Shown here in pieces: positions 26,148 through 34,587 of a stretch of 64,000 nucleotides of DNA. Position 1 is the first letter of the stretch. The number at the start of each line of letters is the position of its first letter. The stretch is from Pseudomonas paralcaligenes. Lineage in GTDB: Bacteria; Pseudomonadota; Gammaproteobacteria; Pseudomonadales; Pseudomonadaceae. A program made the position numbers and the translations under genes. The DNA lies in assembly GCF_019655855.1 (NCBI RefSeq), contig NZ_BPFX01000006.1, positions 62,001-126,000 on the forward strand. Reading direction: 5' to 3'. Below the pieces are notes generated by a model that searched no databases, was not told the DNA's origin, and saw only the letters and a list, made by a program, of their open reading frames with translations.

Positions 26148-27305
26148 TCAGCGGCGGCGGTCCAGCAGGTTCACCGCCACCCGGTCCAGCCAGCCCCACA
26201 GGCGCTGCATCACGCGCTTGAACAATGGCCGGCGGTGCCAGTCCTCCAGGGTGATCTCGCGGCTCAGCTCGAAGTCGGTCAGGAAGCTCTCGCTGGCCGC
26301 CGCAGTCAGCTGCGGGTCCATGGCCTCCAGGTTGGCTTCCAGGTTGAAGCGCAGGTTCCAGTGGTCGAAGTTGCACGAGCCGACGCTGACCCAGTCGTCC
26401 ACCAGCACCAGCTTCAGGTGCAGGAAGCGCGGCTGGTACTCGAAGATGCGTACCCCGGCCTTGAGCAGGCGCGGGTAGTAGCGCTGGCCGGCGAAGCGCA
26501 CCGGCGGGTGGTCGGTGTTGCGGCTGGTCAGCAGCAGGCGCACCTCAACACCCCGCGCCGCGGCGCGCATCAGGAAGCGGCGCACCTTGCGGCTGGGCAG
26601 GAAGTACGGGGTCGCCAGCCACACCCGGCGCTTGGCGTGGCCGATGCTGCGCAGCAGCGACTGGACGATGTCGAGGTGCTGCTTGGAGTCGGCATAGGCC
26701 ACCCGGCCCATGCCCTGTCCGGCCGGCGGGCACGGCGGCAGGTGGGCCAGCCCTGGGGCGTGGCCGGGCTTCCACGGGCTGCGCCCCTCGCAGGCCAGCC
26801 ACTGGTGGTCGAACAGCAGTTGCCAGTGCGCCACCAGCGGCCCCTCCATGCGCACCATCACTTCATGCCAGTGGTCGTCCTGGGCCTGGGGCGTCCAGAA
26901 CTCGTCGGTGGCGCCGGTGCCGCCGACATAGGCGCAGCGCTCGTCCACCACCAGTATCTTGCGATGGTCGCGGTACAGGTTGCGCAGGCCGCGCCGCCAG
27001 CGCAGCGGGTTGTACTGGCGCAGCTGCGCGCCGGCCTCGGCCAGGCGCTCGCGCTGGGCCTGGCCGAAGCGCAGGCAGCCGAAGGCGTCGAACAGGCAGA
27101 GCACGCGCACGCCGCGGACGGCGGCGGCGCACAGGGCCTCGACCAGCGCCGCGCTGCAATGGCCGTCTTCCACCAGATAGAGCTCCAGCAGCACATGGCG
27201 CTCGGCGGCGGCGATGTCGGCGAGCATGGCCGGCATGAACGCCGGGCCGTCGATCATCAGCTCGAAGCGGTTGCCGGGCCTCCAGGGGAAGATGGCGCCG
27301 GTCAT
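26148..27305 (-). CDS. clsB: Phospholipase D-family cardiolipin synthase (ClsB-like)
   Basis: A 385-residue PLD-superfamily enzyme with two HKD motifs: H114-R-K116 followed by D121 (YRDHRKILVVDE...VGGTGATD) and H296-L-K298 followed by D303 (FLHLKLVLVDD...GSCNFD). Such proteins join two phosphatidylglycerol (or PE and PG) molecules into cardiolipin on the inner membrane. The absence of N-terminal membrane helices fits the ClsB rather than the ClsA type. The ATG overlaps the upstream YceI-like stop by 4 nt. The gene symbol is by family resemblance. Confidence 0.8.
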   Translation of the reverse strand: MTGAIFPWRPGNRFELMIDGPAFMPAMLADIAAAERHVLLELYLVEDGHCSAALVEALCAAAVRGVRVLCLFDAFGCLRFGQAQRERLAEAGAQLRQYNPLRWRRGLRNLYRDHRKILVVDERCAYVGGTGATDEFWTPQAQDDHWHEVMVRMEGPLVAHWQLLFDHQWLACEGRSPWKPGHAPGLAHLPPCPPAGQGMGRVAYADSKQHLDIVQSLLRSIGHAKRRVWLATPYFLPSRKVRRFLMRAAARGVEVRLLLTSRNTDHPPVRFAGQRYYPRLLKAGVRIFEYQPRFLHLKLVLVDDWVSVGSCNFDHWNLRFNLEANLEAMDPQLTAAASESFLTDFELSREITLEDWHRRPLFKRVMQRLWGWLDRVAVNLLDRRR

Positions 27306-27889
27306 CGGGCGGTGAAGATCATCACCGCGCCGACCGGGATCGACGGGCTGATGCCGGCCAGCCGGGCCGTCTGGCGCAGCGCCTCGATGCCCTCCTCCAG
27401 GCCGAAATGGCTGGCATCCAGCACCAGCGGCGCCAGGGTCACCACCTGGAAGCGCTGGTCGTCCAGCCGGGTCGCCAGCAGGTCGGCCATGTAGCCGTGC
27501 TTGCGCCCGCGGATTTCCACCTGGATGGGCAGCCTCAGCTCCAGCTGCGCGCCGGGGGCCAGGTCGGTGATCGGCGCCAGGTTCAGCTGGGCCATGATGC
27601 GCGCCTCGGGAAAGGCGGCGGTGTCGAACAGCAGCGAGCGCAGGCGCTCGTCGCGTACCGGGATGCCGGTGCTGACTGAGTCCAGCTCCACGCGCAGGCG
27701 CGCGGCGCCCTTGTCGTCGATCCTGCCGTGCAGGGTCAGGAAGCGGTGCACTTCGGACAGGGCGTCGGCCTTGGTGGAGATGAACGACAGGCGCGAGGAC
27801 TCGTTGTCCAGGTACCAGGCGGCCTGCGCCGGCAGCGCCAGGCAGGCGGCGAGCAGCGCGCCGGTCAGGAGAAGAAAGGGGTTGGGCAT
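27302..27889 (-). CDS. YceI-like periplasmic lipocalin-fold protein
   Basis: A 195-residue precursor. The signal peptide (residues 1-23) ends LPAQAA. The mature part reads AWYLDNESSRLSFISTKA..., VHRFLTLHGRID, LDSVSTGIPVRDERLRSLLFD and FPEARIMA, the usual YceI beta-barrel signatures that bind isoprenoid or amide lipids. It is coupled to the cardiolipin-synthase gene by a 4-nt overlap, suggesting an envelope-lipid role. The start at 27889 is preferred over a longer in-frame one because it gives the signal peptide. Confidence 0.88.
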   Translation of the reverse strand: MPNPFLLLTGALLAACLALPAQAAWYLDNESSRLSFISTKADALSEVHRFLTLHGRIDDKGAARLRVELDSVSTGIPVRDERLRSLLFDTAAFPEARIMAQLNLAPITDLAPGAQLELRLPIQVEIRGRKHGYMADLLATRLDDQRFQVVTLAPLVLDASHFGLEEGIEALRQTARLAGISPSIPVGAVMIFTAR

Positions 27890-27959
27890 GGGCTCACGTG
27901 GATTGCGGTTTGATGCGCAACGATAGCGGCCGCTGCGCGCCGCTGCCAGACCCGCATGC

Positions 27960-28295
27960 TCAGTACGGCAGGGCATGCTCGTCCGGCATCAGCACGCAAC
28001 CGCGGCGCGTGTCGCGCCACACCGCCGTGCGGCTCTGCCCCAGCGCCGAGGCGGTCACCCGCTTGTGCAGTTCGTTGTCGACCAGCTCGCCGAGCGGCAG
28101 GTACTGCTCGACGTAGCCGGCGCAGTAGTCGGCCGGGTTGCCCGTCACGTAGCGGCAGGAGCAGAACTCCTTGGCCGAGTAGGCCGGGAGGATGCCGGGA
28201 AAGGCGGCCAGGTGCGCGCGGTTGCTCCAGGCCAGCGCCGCCAGGGTGGCCAGCAGCAGGAGGAAGGCGAAGATAAACGGATGACGGCGGATCAT
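27960..28295 (-). CDS. Small membrane-anchored cysteine-containing protein
   Basis: A 111-residue protein with one N-terminal membrane segment (PFIFAFLLLLATLAALAW). The outer part holds CSCRYVTGNPADYCAGYVEQ and a later RRGCVLM, four cysteines that could form disulfides in the periplasm. It overlaps the serine-hydrolase gene by 4 nt (ATGA), so the two are coupled and perhaps act together. No family recognised. Confidence 0.65.
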   Translation of the reverse strand: MIRRHPFIFAFLLLLATLAALAWSNRAHLAAFPGILPAYSAKEFCSCRYVTGNPADYCAGYVEQYLPLGELVDNELHKRVTASALGQSRTAVWRDTRRGCVLMPDEHALPY

Positions 28296-29401
28296 GGCTG
28301 GTCTCCGAAGGCGGCCCGTACCCGCGCGAGCAGTTCGTTGTGGCTATAGCTGCCGTCGCGGTCGTCGGCATAGCGCACCACCACCAGCTTCTGCGTCGGC
28401 AGCACGTAGAGCGCCTGGCCCCAGTGGCCGAGGGCGGCGAAGGTGTCGTCCGGCGCATCCGGCCAGGGCCTGGCCGCGCCTTCCAGTTCGGCGTTGAGCC
28501 ACCACTGGCCGCCGGGCACGGCGCCATGCGGCCTTTGCGGATCGGGCCGGTAGTTGGCGAACGGCGTGCGGTTGAAGGCCACCCAGCTGCGCGGCAGCAG
28601 CTGGCGTTCGCCCCAGCGGCCGTCGCGCTGCATCAGCAGGCCGACACGGGCCAGGTCGCGGGCGCTCATGTAGGCGTAGGACGAGGCGACGAAGGTACCG
28701 CTGGCGTCCCGCTCCCACACCGCGGAGCGAATGCCCAGCGGCTCGAACAGGGCGGTCCAGGGATAGTCGGCGTAGGCCTGCTCGCCGACCATGGATTTCA
28801 GGCTGGCACCCAGCACGTTGCTGTCGCCGCTGGAATAGGAGAAGCGCGTGCCCGGCAGCGCGCCCAGGCCATGACCGGCGGTGAAGGCGGCCATGTCGCC
28901 GCGTCCGCGGGTGTAGAGCATGGCCACCACCGAGGACTTCAGCGGCGCGTACTCGTAGTCCTCCTGCCAGTCGAGCCCGGAAGCCCAGTTGAGCAGGTGG
29001 CCGATCTTCACGTCCGGGTGCGCGGCGAACGGCGGGTAGTGCCTGGCCACCGGGTCGTCCAGCTTGAAGCGCCCCTCGCCGAAGGCCACGCCGAGCACGC
29101 TGGCGAACAGGCTCTTGCTGACCGACCAGGTCAGGTGCGGGGTCTGCGCCGTGGTCGGCGCGGCGTAGCGCTCGTAGACGATGGTGCCGTCCCGGACCAC
29201 CAGCAGCGCATCGCTGCGCACGCCGCTGCGGGCAGCATCGTCGCGGGCGGGAAAGGCGTAGTCGTCCAGGGCCTGCACGGCGGGGCTGGCAGCAGCCGGC
29301 TGGCTGCTCCAGTCCTCGGCCGGCCAGGTTTCCGCCACTAGGGGGCCGGCGGCGAGAAGGCAGCCGGCCAAGGCGGTGCGACGCAACAGGGCAAGGGGCA
29401 T
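28292..29401 (-). CDS. Serine hydrolase of the beta-lactamase/class C family
   Basis: A 369-residue secreted enzyme. The signal peptide (1-23) ends LVAE. The catalytic triad motifs are S93-V-S-K96, Y189-S-S191 in place of the usual YXN, and GHWGQALYV near residue 320 in place of KTG. This is the class C beta-lactamase/penicillin-binding-protein fold, which includes esterases and peptidases as well as beta-lactamases. The YSS and HWG variants suggest an esterase or amidase rather than AmpC. The downstream membrane-anchored protein is translationally coupled. Confidence 0.85.
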   Translation of the reverse strand: MPLALLRRTALAGCLLAAGPLVAETWPAEDWSSQPAAASPAVQALDDYAFPARDDAARSGVRSDALLVVRDGTIVYERYAAPTTAQTPHLTWSVSKSLFASVLGVAFGEGRFKLDDPVARHYPPFAAHPDVKIGHLLNWASGLDWQEDYEYAPLKSSVVAMLYTRGRGDMAAFTAGHGLGALPGTRFSYSSGDSNVLGASLKSMVGEQAYADYPWTALFEPLGIRSAVWERDASGTFVASSYAYMSARDLARVGLLMQRDGRWGERQLLPRSWVAFNRTPFANYRPDPQRPHGAVPGGQWWLNAELEGAARPWPDAPDDTFAALGHWGQALYVLPTQKLVVVRYADDRDGSYSHNELLARVRAAFGDQP

Positions 29402-29490
29402 CGGGCTCGCTCGCGCAGTGGAAAGGAGCCGACGCTAGCACGATGGCGGTGACGGGAAACAGCGCGAAACGCGCCTTTCCCGGCGGCGAA

Positions 29491-30276
29491 TCAGTCCGGC
29501 AACCGATAGTCCTGCTGGGTCATCAGGTCGAGGCCGCACTGCAGGTTCTCGATCCAGTAGAGGAAGGCGTTGATCATCTCGCCGCCGACGAAGGGCCGGC
29601 CGTGCTGGGGCACGATCATGGCCACATCCATCTCGCGCACCATCTGCACCCAGAAGCGGCAGGCGCGGTTGCTGGCCATGTAGCGACGGTGGAAGCCCGC
29701 CATGTTGGGCACGTGGGCGGCGAAGTCCTGCACCGGGTTGGCGTCGTCGACCAGGGAGGCGCCCATGTCACCGGAGAACAGGATCTTGCTCACCGGATCG
29801 TACAGCTGGAAATTGCCCACCGAGTGCAGGAAGTGCGCCGGCACCGCCTTGAGGTTGCACTTGCCGAGGGGAATCGCCTGGCCGCGGTCGGGCAGCGCGA
29901 TGATCCGGTCGTAGGTGTTGATGCCGTGGCTGAGCGACAGGTAGTTGGCGGTCAGGTGCGGCAGGAAGCGCGCCCACAGCTTGGAGCAGATCACCCGCGC
30001 GCGGGTGTGCAGCAGCCACTTGTCCAGGGAGGCGATGATGTCCGGGTCCTGGTGGGAGGCGAAGATGTAGGTCAGCGACTGCAGCGCGATGCGCTTGGAC
30101 AGCTCCAGCGACAGCGGGGTGTAGGTCAGGTCGCCACCCGGGTCGAGCAGCAGCTGCTGGTCGCCATCGACGATGAGGAACTGGTTGGACTGCACACCTT
30201 CGCCGCTGACCAGGTCATCGAACATCAGGCATTGATGGGTGCCGTTGTCGAACAGCACGATGGGCTCGCGGCGCAT
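29491..30276 (-). CDS. Oxygen-binding diiron-type MBL protein (ODP/FprA-like)
   Basis: A 261-residue stand-alone metallo-beta-lactamase domain. The metal motif reads H75-Q-D77-P-D79 (FASHQDPDI) instead of the hydrolase HXHXDH; later ligands lie in PAHFLHSVGNFQLYD, SGDMGASL and PQHGRPF. This pattern belongs to the ODP group related to flavodiiron proteins, which bind O2 at a diiron centre and can act as oxygen sensors. The flavodoxin domain is missing, so it is not an NO or O2 reductase by itself. An Anr-like box lies upstream, consistent with oxygen control. Confidence 0.82.
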   Translation of the reverse strand: MRREPIVLFDNGTHQCLMFDDLVSGEGVQSNQFLIVDGDQQLLLDPGGDLTYTPLSLELSKRIALQSLTYIFASHQDPDIIASLDKWLLHTRARVICSKLWARFLPHLTANYLSLSHGINTYDRIIALPDRGQAIPLGKCNLKAVPAHFLHSVGNFQLYDPVSKILFSGDMGASLVDDANPVQDFAAHVPNMAGFHRRYMASNRACRFWVQMVREMDVAMIVPQHGRPFVGGEMINAFLYWIENLQCGLDLMTQQDYRLPD

Positions 30277-30332
30277 GGATACCTCGCAGAAAATTCGCGA
30301 GGTGACCTTATCCGACGGCCCCCGTGGGTGTA

Positions 30333-30346
30333 CTGATCCAGGTCAA
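30333..30346 (-). promoter_or_regulatory. Anr/FNR-like box upstream of the ODP-type gene
   Basis: On the minus strand TTGAC-CTGG-ATCAG, 8 of 10 matches to TTGAT-N4-ATCAA, 57-70 bp upstream of the start at 30276. It overlaps the last codon of the neighbouring gene. Confidence 0.45.
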
Positions 30347-31221
30347 GCGAGCGCTGCCAGCGCCTTCTCCAGGCGCTTCTCGCGAGCCGTGCGGGCCACG
30401 TCCAGCAGGTTGCGGTCGCGCTGCCACAGCGCCGCCCAGTGCGGCGGGCCGGCGTCGATGGCGGCATCCAGCTCGGAACGCAGGGCGGCGAACTGGGCGA
30501 ACAGCCCGGCCAGCAGCAGATGGGTCGCCGGCTCGCTGGCATTGTGCCGCGCCACGTCGGCGCAGCCGGCCAGCAACCCCAGCAGGCGCAGGCGCAGCTC
30601 GCGCGGCCAGGCGCTCTCCTCACCGACGCCGTACAGCCAGCCGCTCACCGCGGCGAGCACGTGCAGGTCCTCGATACTGCGGAAGGGTTTCACGTAGCTG
30701 TCCCAGCCGTCGCCCGGCAGCAGTTCGCAAAGGGCATTGTCCAGGTGCAGGCGGGCATGGCCGATGTCGGGCATCAGCGGCAGCGCCGGCAGCGGCTCGA
30801 TGCGCGTGCCGGGCGCGCCGCTGCGCACTACGCCGACCACCAGCCGCGGCGCCTCGCCGGGTGCTTCCGCACGCGCGGCGACCAGCAGCCAGTCGGCGAT
30901 GTCGGCGGCAGTGACGAAATCCTTGCGGCCGCTCAGGTGCAGGCCGTCCAGGCGGGTCTGCAGGTCGGCCGGGCGGGTGCTGCGGTTCTCGGTCACGCAG
31001 AGCGCGCCGGGGCTCAGCGGCGCGGCGGGCCACAGGGCGCGCAGCGCACCCTGGTAGCCGGCCAGGAAGGCCAGCCCGGGGGTGGCCGCCAGGCGTCCGC
31101 CGAGCACGGCCAGGGCGAACGGGCCGGCGTCGCCGGCGCGCTCGAGCAGCACGGCGTACCAGTCGTCCAAGTTGGCCGCCGGCAGGCGGTCGCGGGTTTC
31201 CAGCACGGATTGCCAGGGCAT
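30343..31221 (-). CDS. Acyl-CoA-dehydrogenase-like protein
   Basis: A 292-residue protein. The middle (LCVTENRSTRPADLQTRLDG, LHLSGRKDFVTAADIADWLLVAAR) resembles the beta domain of acyl-CoA dehydrogenases, where the substrate and FAD are gripped. It is shorter than the usual 380 residues, lacks an obvious catalytic Glu segment and ends in a helical region. GAGGA lies 7 nt before the ATG at 31221. It is divergent from olsBA, sharing a 137-bp promoter region. It may be a degenerate or specialised member; activity is uncertain. Confidence 0.65.
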   Translation of the reverse strand: MPWQSVLETRDRLPAANLDDWYAVLLERAGDAGPFALAVLGGRLAATPGLAFLAGYQGALRALWPAAPLSPGALCVTENRSTRPADLQTRLDGLHLSGRKDFVTAADIADWLLVAARAEAPGEAPRLVVGVVRSGAPGTRIEPLPALPLMPDIGHARLHLDNALCELLPGDGWDSYVKPFRSIEDLHVLAAVSGWLYGVGEESAWPRELRLRLLGLLAGCADVARHNASEPATHLLLAGLFAQFAALRSELDAAIDAGPPHWAALWQRDRNLLDVARTAREKRLEKALAALA

Positions 31222-31239
31222 CACAAAGGTCCTCGTCAG

Positions 31240-31268
31240 CTGTCACGCAAGCATCACCAAAGATTCAT
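31240..31268 (+). promoter_or_regulatory. Degenerate Pho-box-like repeats upstream of olsB
   Basis: CTGTCAC (31240), GCATCAC (31251) and GATTCAT (31262) are spaced exactly 11 bp, as PhoB subunits bind. Only the first unit is a good match to CTGTCAT. Ornithine-lipid synthesis is known to be induced by phosphate limitation in P. aeruginosa. Confidence 0.4.
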
Positions 31269-31358
31269 GGAGGTGACACCGCGCGTTCCTAGCCTGAGCT
31301 TGCCCAACAACAGCGACCGGCCGCAACCCATACGCAGGCTGGCTCATGGAGGCCAACG

Positions 31359-32102
31359 ATGACCCCGACCGCCCGAACTGCCGAACGCCGCCTGCAAGCC
31401 GAACGCCTGATCGGCCCGGACGCGCTGCGCGAGGCCCAGGCCCTGCGCTACGCCGTGTTCAGCAGCGAATTCGACGCCAAGCTGAACGGCGCCGAGCTGG
31501 GCCTGGACATGGATGACTTCGATCCGCACTGCAGCCACATCGGCGTGCGCGACCTCAACAGCGGCGCGCTGGTGGCCACCACCCGCCTGCTCGACCGCCC
31601 GGCCGCCACCCGCCTCGGCCGCTTCTACAGCGAGGAGGAATTCAGCCTGCACGGCCTGGCCCACCTCGAAGGCCCGGTGCTGGAGATCGGCCGCACCTGC
31701 GTGGCCCCGGCCTACCGCAACGGCGGCACCATCGCCGTGTTGTGGAGCGAGCTGGCCGAAGTGCTCAACGAGGGCGGCTATCGCTACCTGATGGGCTGCG
31801 CCAGCATCCCCATGCACGACGGCGGCATCCAGGCCCAGGCGATCATGCAGCGCTTGCGCGAGCGCCACCTGTGCACCGAGCACCTGCGCGCCGAACCGCA
31901 CAATCCGCTGCCGGCCATGGATCTGCCCAGCAACGTCATCGCCGAGATGCCGCCGCTACTCAAGGCCTACATGCGCCTGGGCGCCAAGGTGTGCGGCGAG
32001 CCGTGCTGGGACCGGGACTTCCAGGTGGCCGACGTGTTCATCCTGCTCAAACGCGACGAGCTGTGCCCGCGCTACGCCCGCCACTTCAAGGCCGCGGTGT
32101 GA
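31359..32102 (+). CDS. olsB: L-ornithine N-alpha-acyltransferase OlsB
   Basis: A 247-residue GNAT-fold enzyme that transfers a 3-hydroxyacyl chain from ACP to ornithine, the first step of ornithine-lipid synthesis. Family features: [55 protein letters not shown] and [13 protein letters not shown] precedes the ATG. It overlaps olsA by 4 nt (GTGA), the standard olsBA order. Phosphorus-free ornithine lipids replace phospholipids when phosphate is short. Confidence 0.93.
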   Translation: MTPTARTAERRLQAERLIGPDALREAQALRYAVFSSEFDAKLNGAELGLDMDDFDPHCSHIGVRDLNSGALVATTRLLDRPAATRLGRFYSEEEFSLHGLAHLEGPVLEIGRTCVAPAYRNGGTIAVLWSELAEVLNEGGYRYLMGCASIPMHDGGIQAQAIMQRLRERHLCTEHLRAEPHNPLPAMDLPSNVIAEMPPLLKAYMRLGAKVCGEPCWDRDFQVADVFILLKRDELCPRYARHFKAAV

Positions 32103-32872
32103 AACGCGCACGCCTGTGGCTGCGCCTGGCCCGGCTGGCCGCCGTGCTACTGCTGGGCCTGGCGCTGGCCTGCGGCGTGACGCTGGTCGAGCGCCTGCGG
32201 CGCGGCGACCTGATGGGGCTGCGTCAGCGCCTCACCACCTGGTTCCTGCGTCGTCTGAGCGCTGCCCTGCCGTTCGAGGTCGAGGTGCAGGGCGAGCTGC
32301 CGCGCGGCCCGCACCTGTGGGTCGGCAACCACGTGTCCTGGACCGACATCCCCCTGCTCGGCCAGCTGCTGCCGATCTCCTTCCTGTCCAAGGCCGAAGT
32401 GCGCACCTGGCCGCTGGCCGGCTGGCTGGCGCACAAGGCCGGCACCCTGTTCATCCGCCGCGGTTCGGGCGACAGCGCGCTGCTCGCCCGCCAGCTGCAC
32501 CGCCACCTCGGCGCCGGGCGCCAGCTGCTGATCTTCCCCGAGGGCACCACCACCGACGGCCTGCAGGTCCGCACCTTCCACGGCCGCCTGCTGACCGGCG
32601 CCATCGAGGCGGGCGTGCCGCTGCAGCCGGTGGCGATCCGCTACCTGCGCGACGGCGAGCCCGACCTCGTCGCCCCCTTCATCGGCGACGACGACCTGCC
32701 CTCGCACTTGCTGCGCCTGTTCGCCAGCGACCGCGCCCGGGTGCAGATCCATCTGCTCGCCCCCATCCCCAGCGCCGGCCAGGAACGCAACGCCCTGGCA
32801 CGCCAGGCCCAGCGGGCGGTGCAGGTGGCGCTGTTCGGCGAGCAGGAAGAGCGCGGGCGGGTGGCGGCCTGA
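32099..32872 (+). CDS. olsA: Lyso-ornithine lipid O-acyltransferase OlsA
   Basis: A 257-residue PlsC-family acyltransferase that adds the second, ester-linked chain to lyso-ornithine lipid. It starts at a GTG overlapping the olsB stop. One N-terminal membrane helix ([21 protein letters not shown]) is followed by the catalytic NHVSWTD (HX4D) motif and the acceptor-binding FPEGTTTDG motif. Coupling to olsB and the motif set make the assignment firm. Confidence 0.93.
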   Translation: MKRARLWLRLARLAAVLLLGLALACGVTLVERLRRGDLMGLRQRLTTWFLRRLSAALPFEVEVQGELPRGPHLWVGNHVSWTDIPLLGQLLPISFLSKAEVRTWPLAGWLAHKAGTLFIRRGSGDSALLARQLHRHLGAGRQLLIFPEGTTTDGLQVRTFHGRLLTGAIEAGVPLQPVAIRYLRDGEPDLVAPFIGDDDLPSHLLRLFASDRARVQIHLLAPIPSAGQERNALARQAQRAVQVALFGEQEERGRVAA

Positions 32873-32941
32873 AGCGGCCTCGCTCGCAGCCAGCCGTCTA
32901 AAAGCTTCTCGGTACTGATCGGGTCGGAGGCGTATGCTTTT

Positions 32942-32956
32942 TGGCAAACTTTGCCA
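32942..32956. promoter_or_regulatory. Palindromic operator of the parDE module
   Basis: TGGCAAA-C-TTTGCCA, a perfect 15-bp palindrome ending 15 nt before the antitoxin start. RHH antitoxins bind such sites to repress their own operon; direct binding here is inferred. Confidence 0.6.
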
Positions 32957-32971
32957 TCGCCAGGCACCGCC

Positions 32972-33208
32972 ATGAGCATCATGAACATCTCCCTGCCCGA
33001 CTCTCTCAAAGCCTTCGTCGACGATCAGGTCAGCCTGCGCGGCTACAGCACCAGCAGCGAATACGTGCGTGAGCTGATCCACAAGGACCAGGACCGACAG
33101 CACCTGCGAGGCCTGCTGCTGGCAGGCGCCGAATCCGCTCCCGCAGCGCCCGCGGATGGCGACTACTTCGAATCCCTGCGCTCTAGGGCCCGCAAGGCAC
33201 GGGGATGA
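32972..33208 (+). CDS. parD: ParD-like antitoxin (ribbon-helix-helix)
   Basis: A 78-residue protein whose residues 1-48 form a ribbon-helix-helix DNA-binding dimer unit (MNISLPDSLKAFVDDQVSL..., STSSEYVRELIHKDQ). The C-terminal half would wrap and neutralise the toxin. The start at 32972 is preferred because earlier in-frame ATG codons would lie inside the palindromic operator. It overlaps the toxin gene by 4 nt. Confidence 0.88.
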   Translation: MSIMNISLPDSLKAFVDDQVSLRGYSTSSEYVRELIHKDQDRQHLRGLLLAGAESAPAAPADGDYFESLRSRARKARG

Positions 33209-33516
33209 AGGCAAAGCCCGTCATCCCGCGTGCCCTGGCCAACCAGGATGTCGAAGGCGCCATCGTCTACCACCTTGAGCAACAGGCCGCGCTCGGCTTC
33301 ATCGACGCTCTGGAACAGGCCTATCCCCGTCACCCCGCCTCGGGTATCGGCCGCTACGCTCATGAGCTGGAGCTGCCGGGACTGCTCTGCTGGCCGTTGA
33401 AGCGCTATCCCCATCTGGTGTTCTATGTCGAGCGCGACGACCACATCGACGTATGGCGCGTCCTGCATGGCACGCGGGACATTCCCGAATGGCTGACCGA
33501 AAGTTCCTCTCATTAG
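33205..33516 (+). CDS. parE: ParE/RelE-superfamily toxin
   Basis: A 103-residue small toxin of the ParE fold (PRALANQDVEGAIVYHLEQQAALGFIDALEQAY..., LPGLLCWPLKRYPHLVFYVERDDHIDVWRVLHGTRDIPEWL). ParE proteins poison DNA gyrase, whereas RelE proteins cut mRNA; the pairing with a ParD-type antitoxin favours ParE. It is translationally coupled to the antitoxin. Somewhat lower GC than the neighbours suggests acquisition. A tRNA-like fragment may follow but is unconvincing. Confidence 0.87.
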   Translation: MKAKPVIPRALANQDVEGAIVYHLEQQAALGFIDALEQAYPRHPASGIGRYAHELELPGLLCWPLKRYPHLVFYVERDDHIDVWRVLHGTRDIPEWLTESSSH

Positions 33517-33672
33517 GCGTCCGAGTGAATCGAATCCCCGATACGGCGCAGTCCTACCCACCACGCCAATGTGACGCCGTTTCCCATCTCCGATGAAGCA
33601 TCTGGACGCCCGGGCAGGGCTGCGGCTCTACTGCGCGTCCGTGACCATCCCCCTGCTCCTCGAAGTCGGACC

Positions 33673-34167
33673 ATGAAATACCTCGCCCCTCTCCTTCTCC
33701 TGCTGGTGCTGGCCGGCACGCTGTACGTCGTGTGGCAGCCGACCAAGGACACCCCGGTCGTCGCGCAATCGCCGCAGCACACCGAACGGGCGTCGCGCGC
33801 CAGCGCGCATATACAGCAACGGCAGTACCCCGAGGCCCTGGCCGAGATCGATGCCGCCCTGGCGCAAGCCCCCGACCATGCCGAATACCGCTTCCTGCAA
33901 TGCCTGCTCAGGGAGCGGCTGGGTCAGGCCGAGGCACTCGCCCGTGACTGCTACGCCCGGGTGGCGGCACAGCTGGCCCGGACGGAAGCGCAGTGCGAGG
34001 CGGACCTGAACTGCGTCGTCGCCGACCTGATGGCCCAGGGGCCGGACGCCGAGGCCCGGCGGCAGCGACTGCTGGCCTTGCCGACGCCGACGGCCGAGCT
34101 GGAGGCGCGACATTTCCTGCTCGAAGGGTTCAGCCGCGAAGGCTACTTGCGGACGATCCTGCCGTAG
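33673..34167 (+). CDS. Membrane-anchored TPR-like protein
   Basis: A 164-residue protein with a single N-terminal membrane segment (YLAPLLLLLVLAGTLYVVW) and a periplasmic helical region with at least one TPR-like unit (HIQQRQYPEALAEIDAALAQAPDHAEYRFLQCLLRERLGQAEA). Two more cysteines (CEADLNC) could form a disulfide. No signal for a specific pathway. An in-frame upstream ATG at 33571 is rejected because the segment before 33673 lacks a ribosome site and the start there gives a clean anchor. Confidence 0.65.
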   Translation: MKYLAPLLLLLVLAGTLYVVWQPTKDTPVVAQSPQHTERASRASAHIQQRQYPEALAEIDAALAQAPDHAEYRFLQCLLRERLGQAEALARDCYARVAAQLARTEAQCEADLNCVVADLMAQGPDAEARRQRLLALPTPTAELEARHFLLEGFSREGYLRTILP

Positions 34168-34201
34168 CGGCCGCGCCCTGCATCAGCCCCGGTGATAGTC
34201 G

Positions 34202-34264
34202 GTATCGGCACAAACGATCTGAATATCGGTAAATCCCGATATAAAGTTCGCCTCACTCCGATAT
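34202..34264. promoter_or_regulatory. Operator cluster upstream of the ArsR-family gene
   Basis: ATATCGG (34223-34229) and CCGATAT (34236-34242) form a perfect 7-bp palindrome. Further copies are CCGATAT at 34258-34264 (22 bp on) and GTATCGG at 34202-34208 (21 bp back). The cluster ends 15 nt before the ArsR start, so autorepression is likely. Confidence 0.6.
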
Positions 34265-34279
34265 GCGACAAGCACCGCC

Positions 34280-34585
34280 ATGAGCACCCCACTCGACATC
34301 GACGAAATCATCAGGGCCCTGGCCCATCCGGTCCGGCGCGAGATCCTGCAGTGGCTGAAGGAGCCGGAAAAGCACTTCGCCGACCAGGAGCATCCGCTGG
34401 AACTCGGCGTCTGCGCCGGCAAGTTCGAGCGTTGCGGCCTGTCCCAGTCGAGCGTCTCGGCGCACCTGGCGACCCTGCAGCGTGCCGGGCTGGTGACCAG
34501 CCGCAAGGTCGGCCAGTGGAGTTTCTTCAAGCGTAACGAGGAGGTCATCCAGGCCTTCCTCAAAGACCTCGACGCACAACTCTGA
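34280..34585 (+). CDS. ArsR-family transcriptional regulator
   Basis: A 101-residue winged-helix repressor (IDEIIRALAHPVRREILQWLKEPE..., CGLSQSSVSAHLATLQRAGLVTSRKVGQWSFFKRN). Cys residues at GVCAGKFERCGL could sense metal or oxidant, but the ELCVC metal box of ArsR/SmtB is missing. The MFS transporter and ene-reductase downstream suggest it senses an electrophile or drug. Repeats upstream support autoregulation. Confidence 0.87.
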   Translation: MSTPLDIDEIIRALAHPVRREILQWLKEPEKHFADQEHPLELGVCAGKFERCGLSQSSVSAHLATLQRAGLVTSRKVGQWSFFKRNEEVIQAFLKDLDAQL

Positions 34586-34587
34586 AC

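Noticed and set aside
28292..29401. AmpC beta-lactamase
   Set aside because: The SXXK motif is present, but YSS and HWG replace YXN and KTG, so a resistance role is not supported; called a serine hydrolase.
33517..33570. tRNA-like fragment after parE (GAATCGAATCCCC resembling a T-arm)
   Set aside because: No matching acceptor, D or anticodon stems can be built; may be a degraded attachment site but not supportable.
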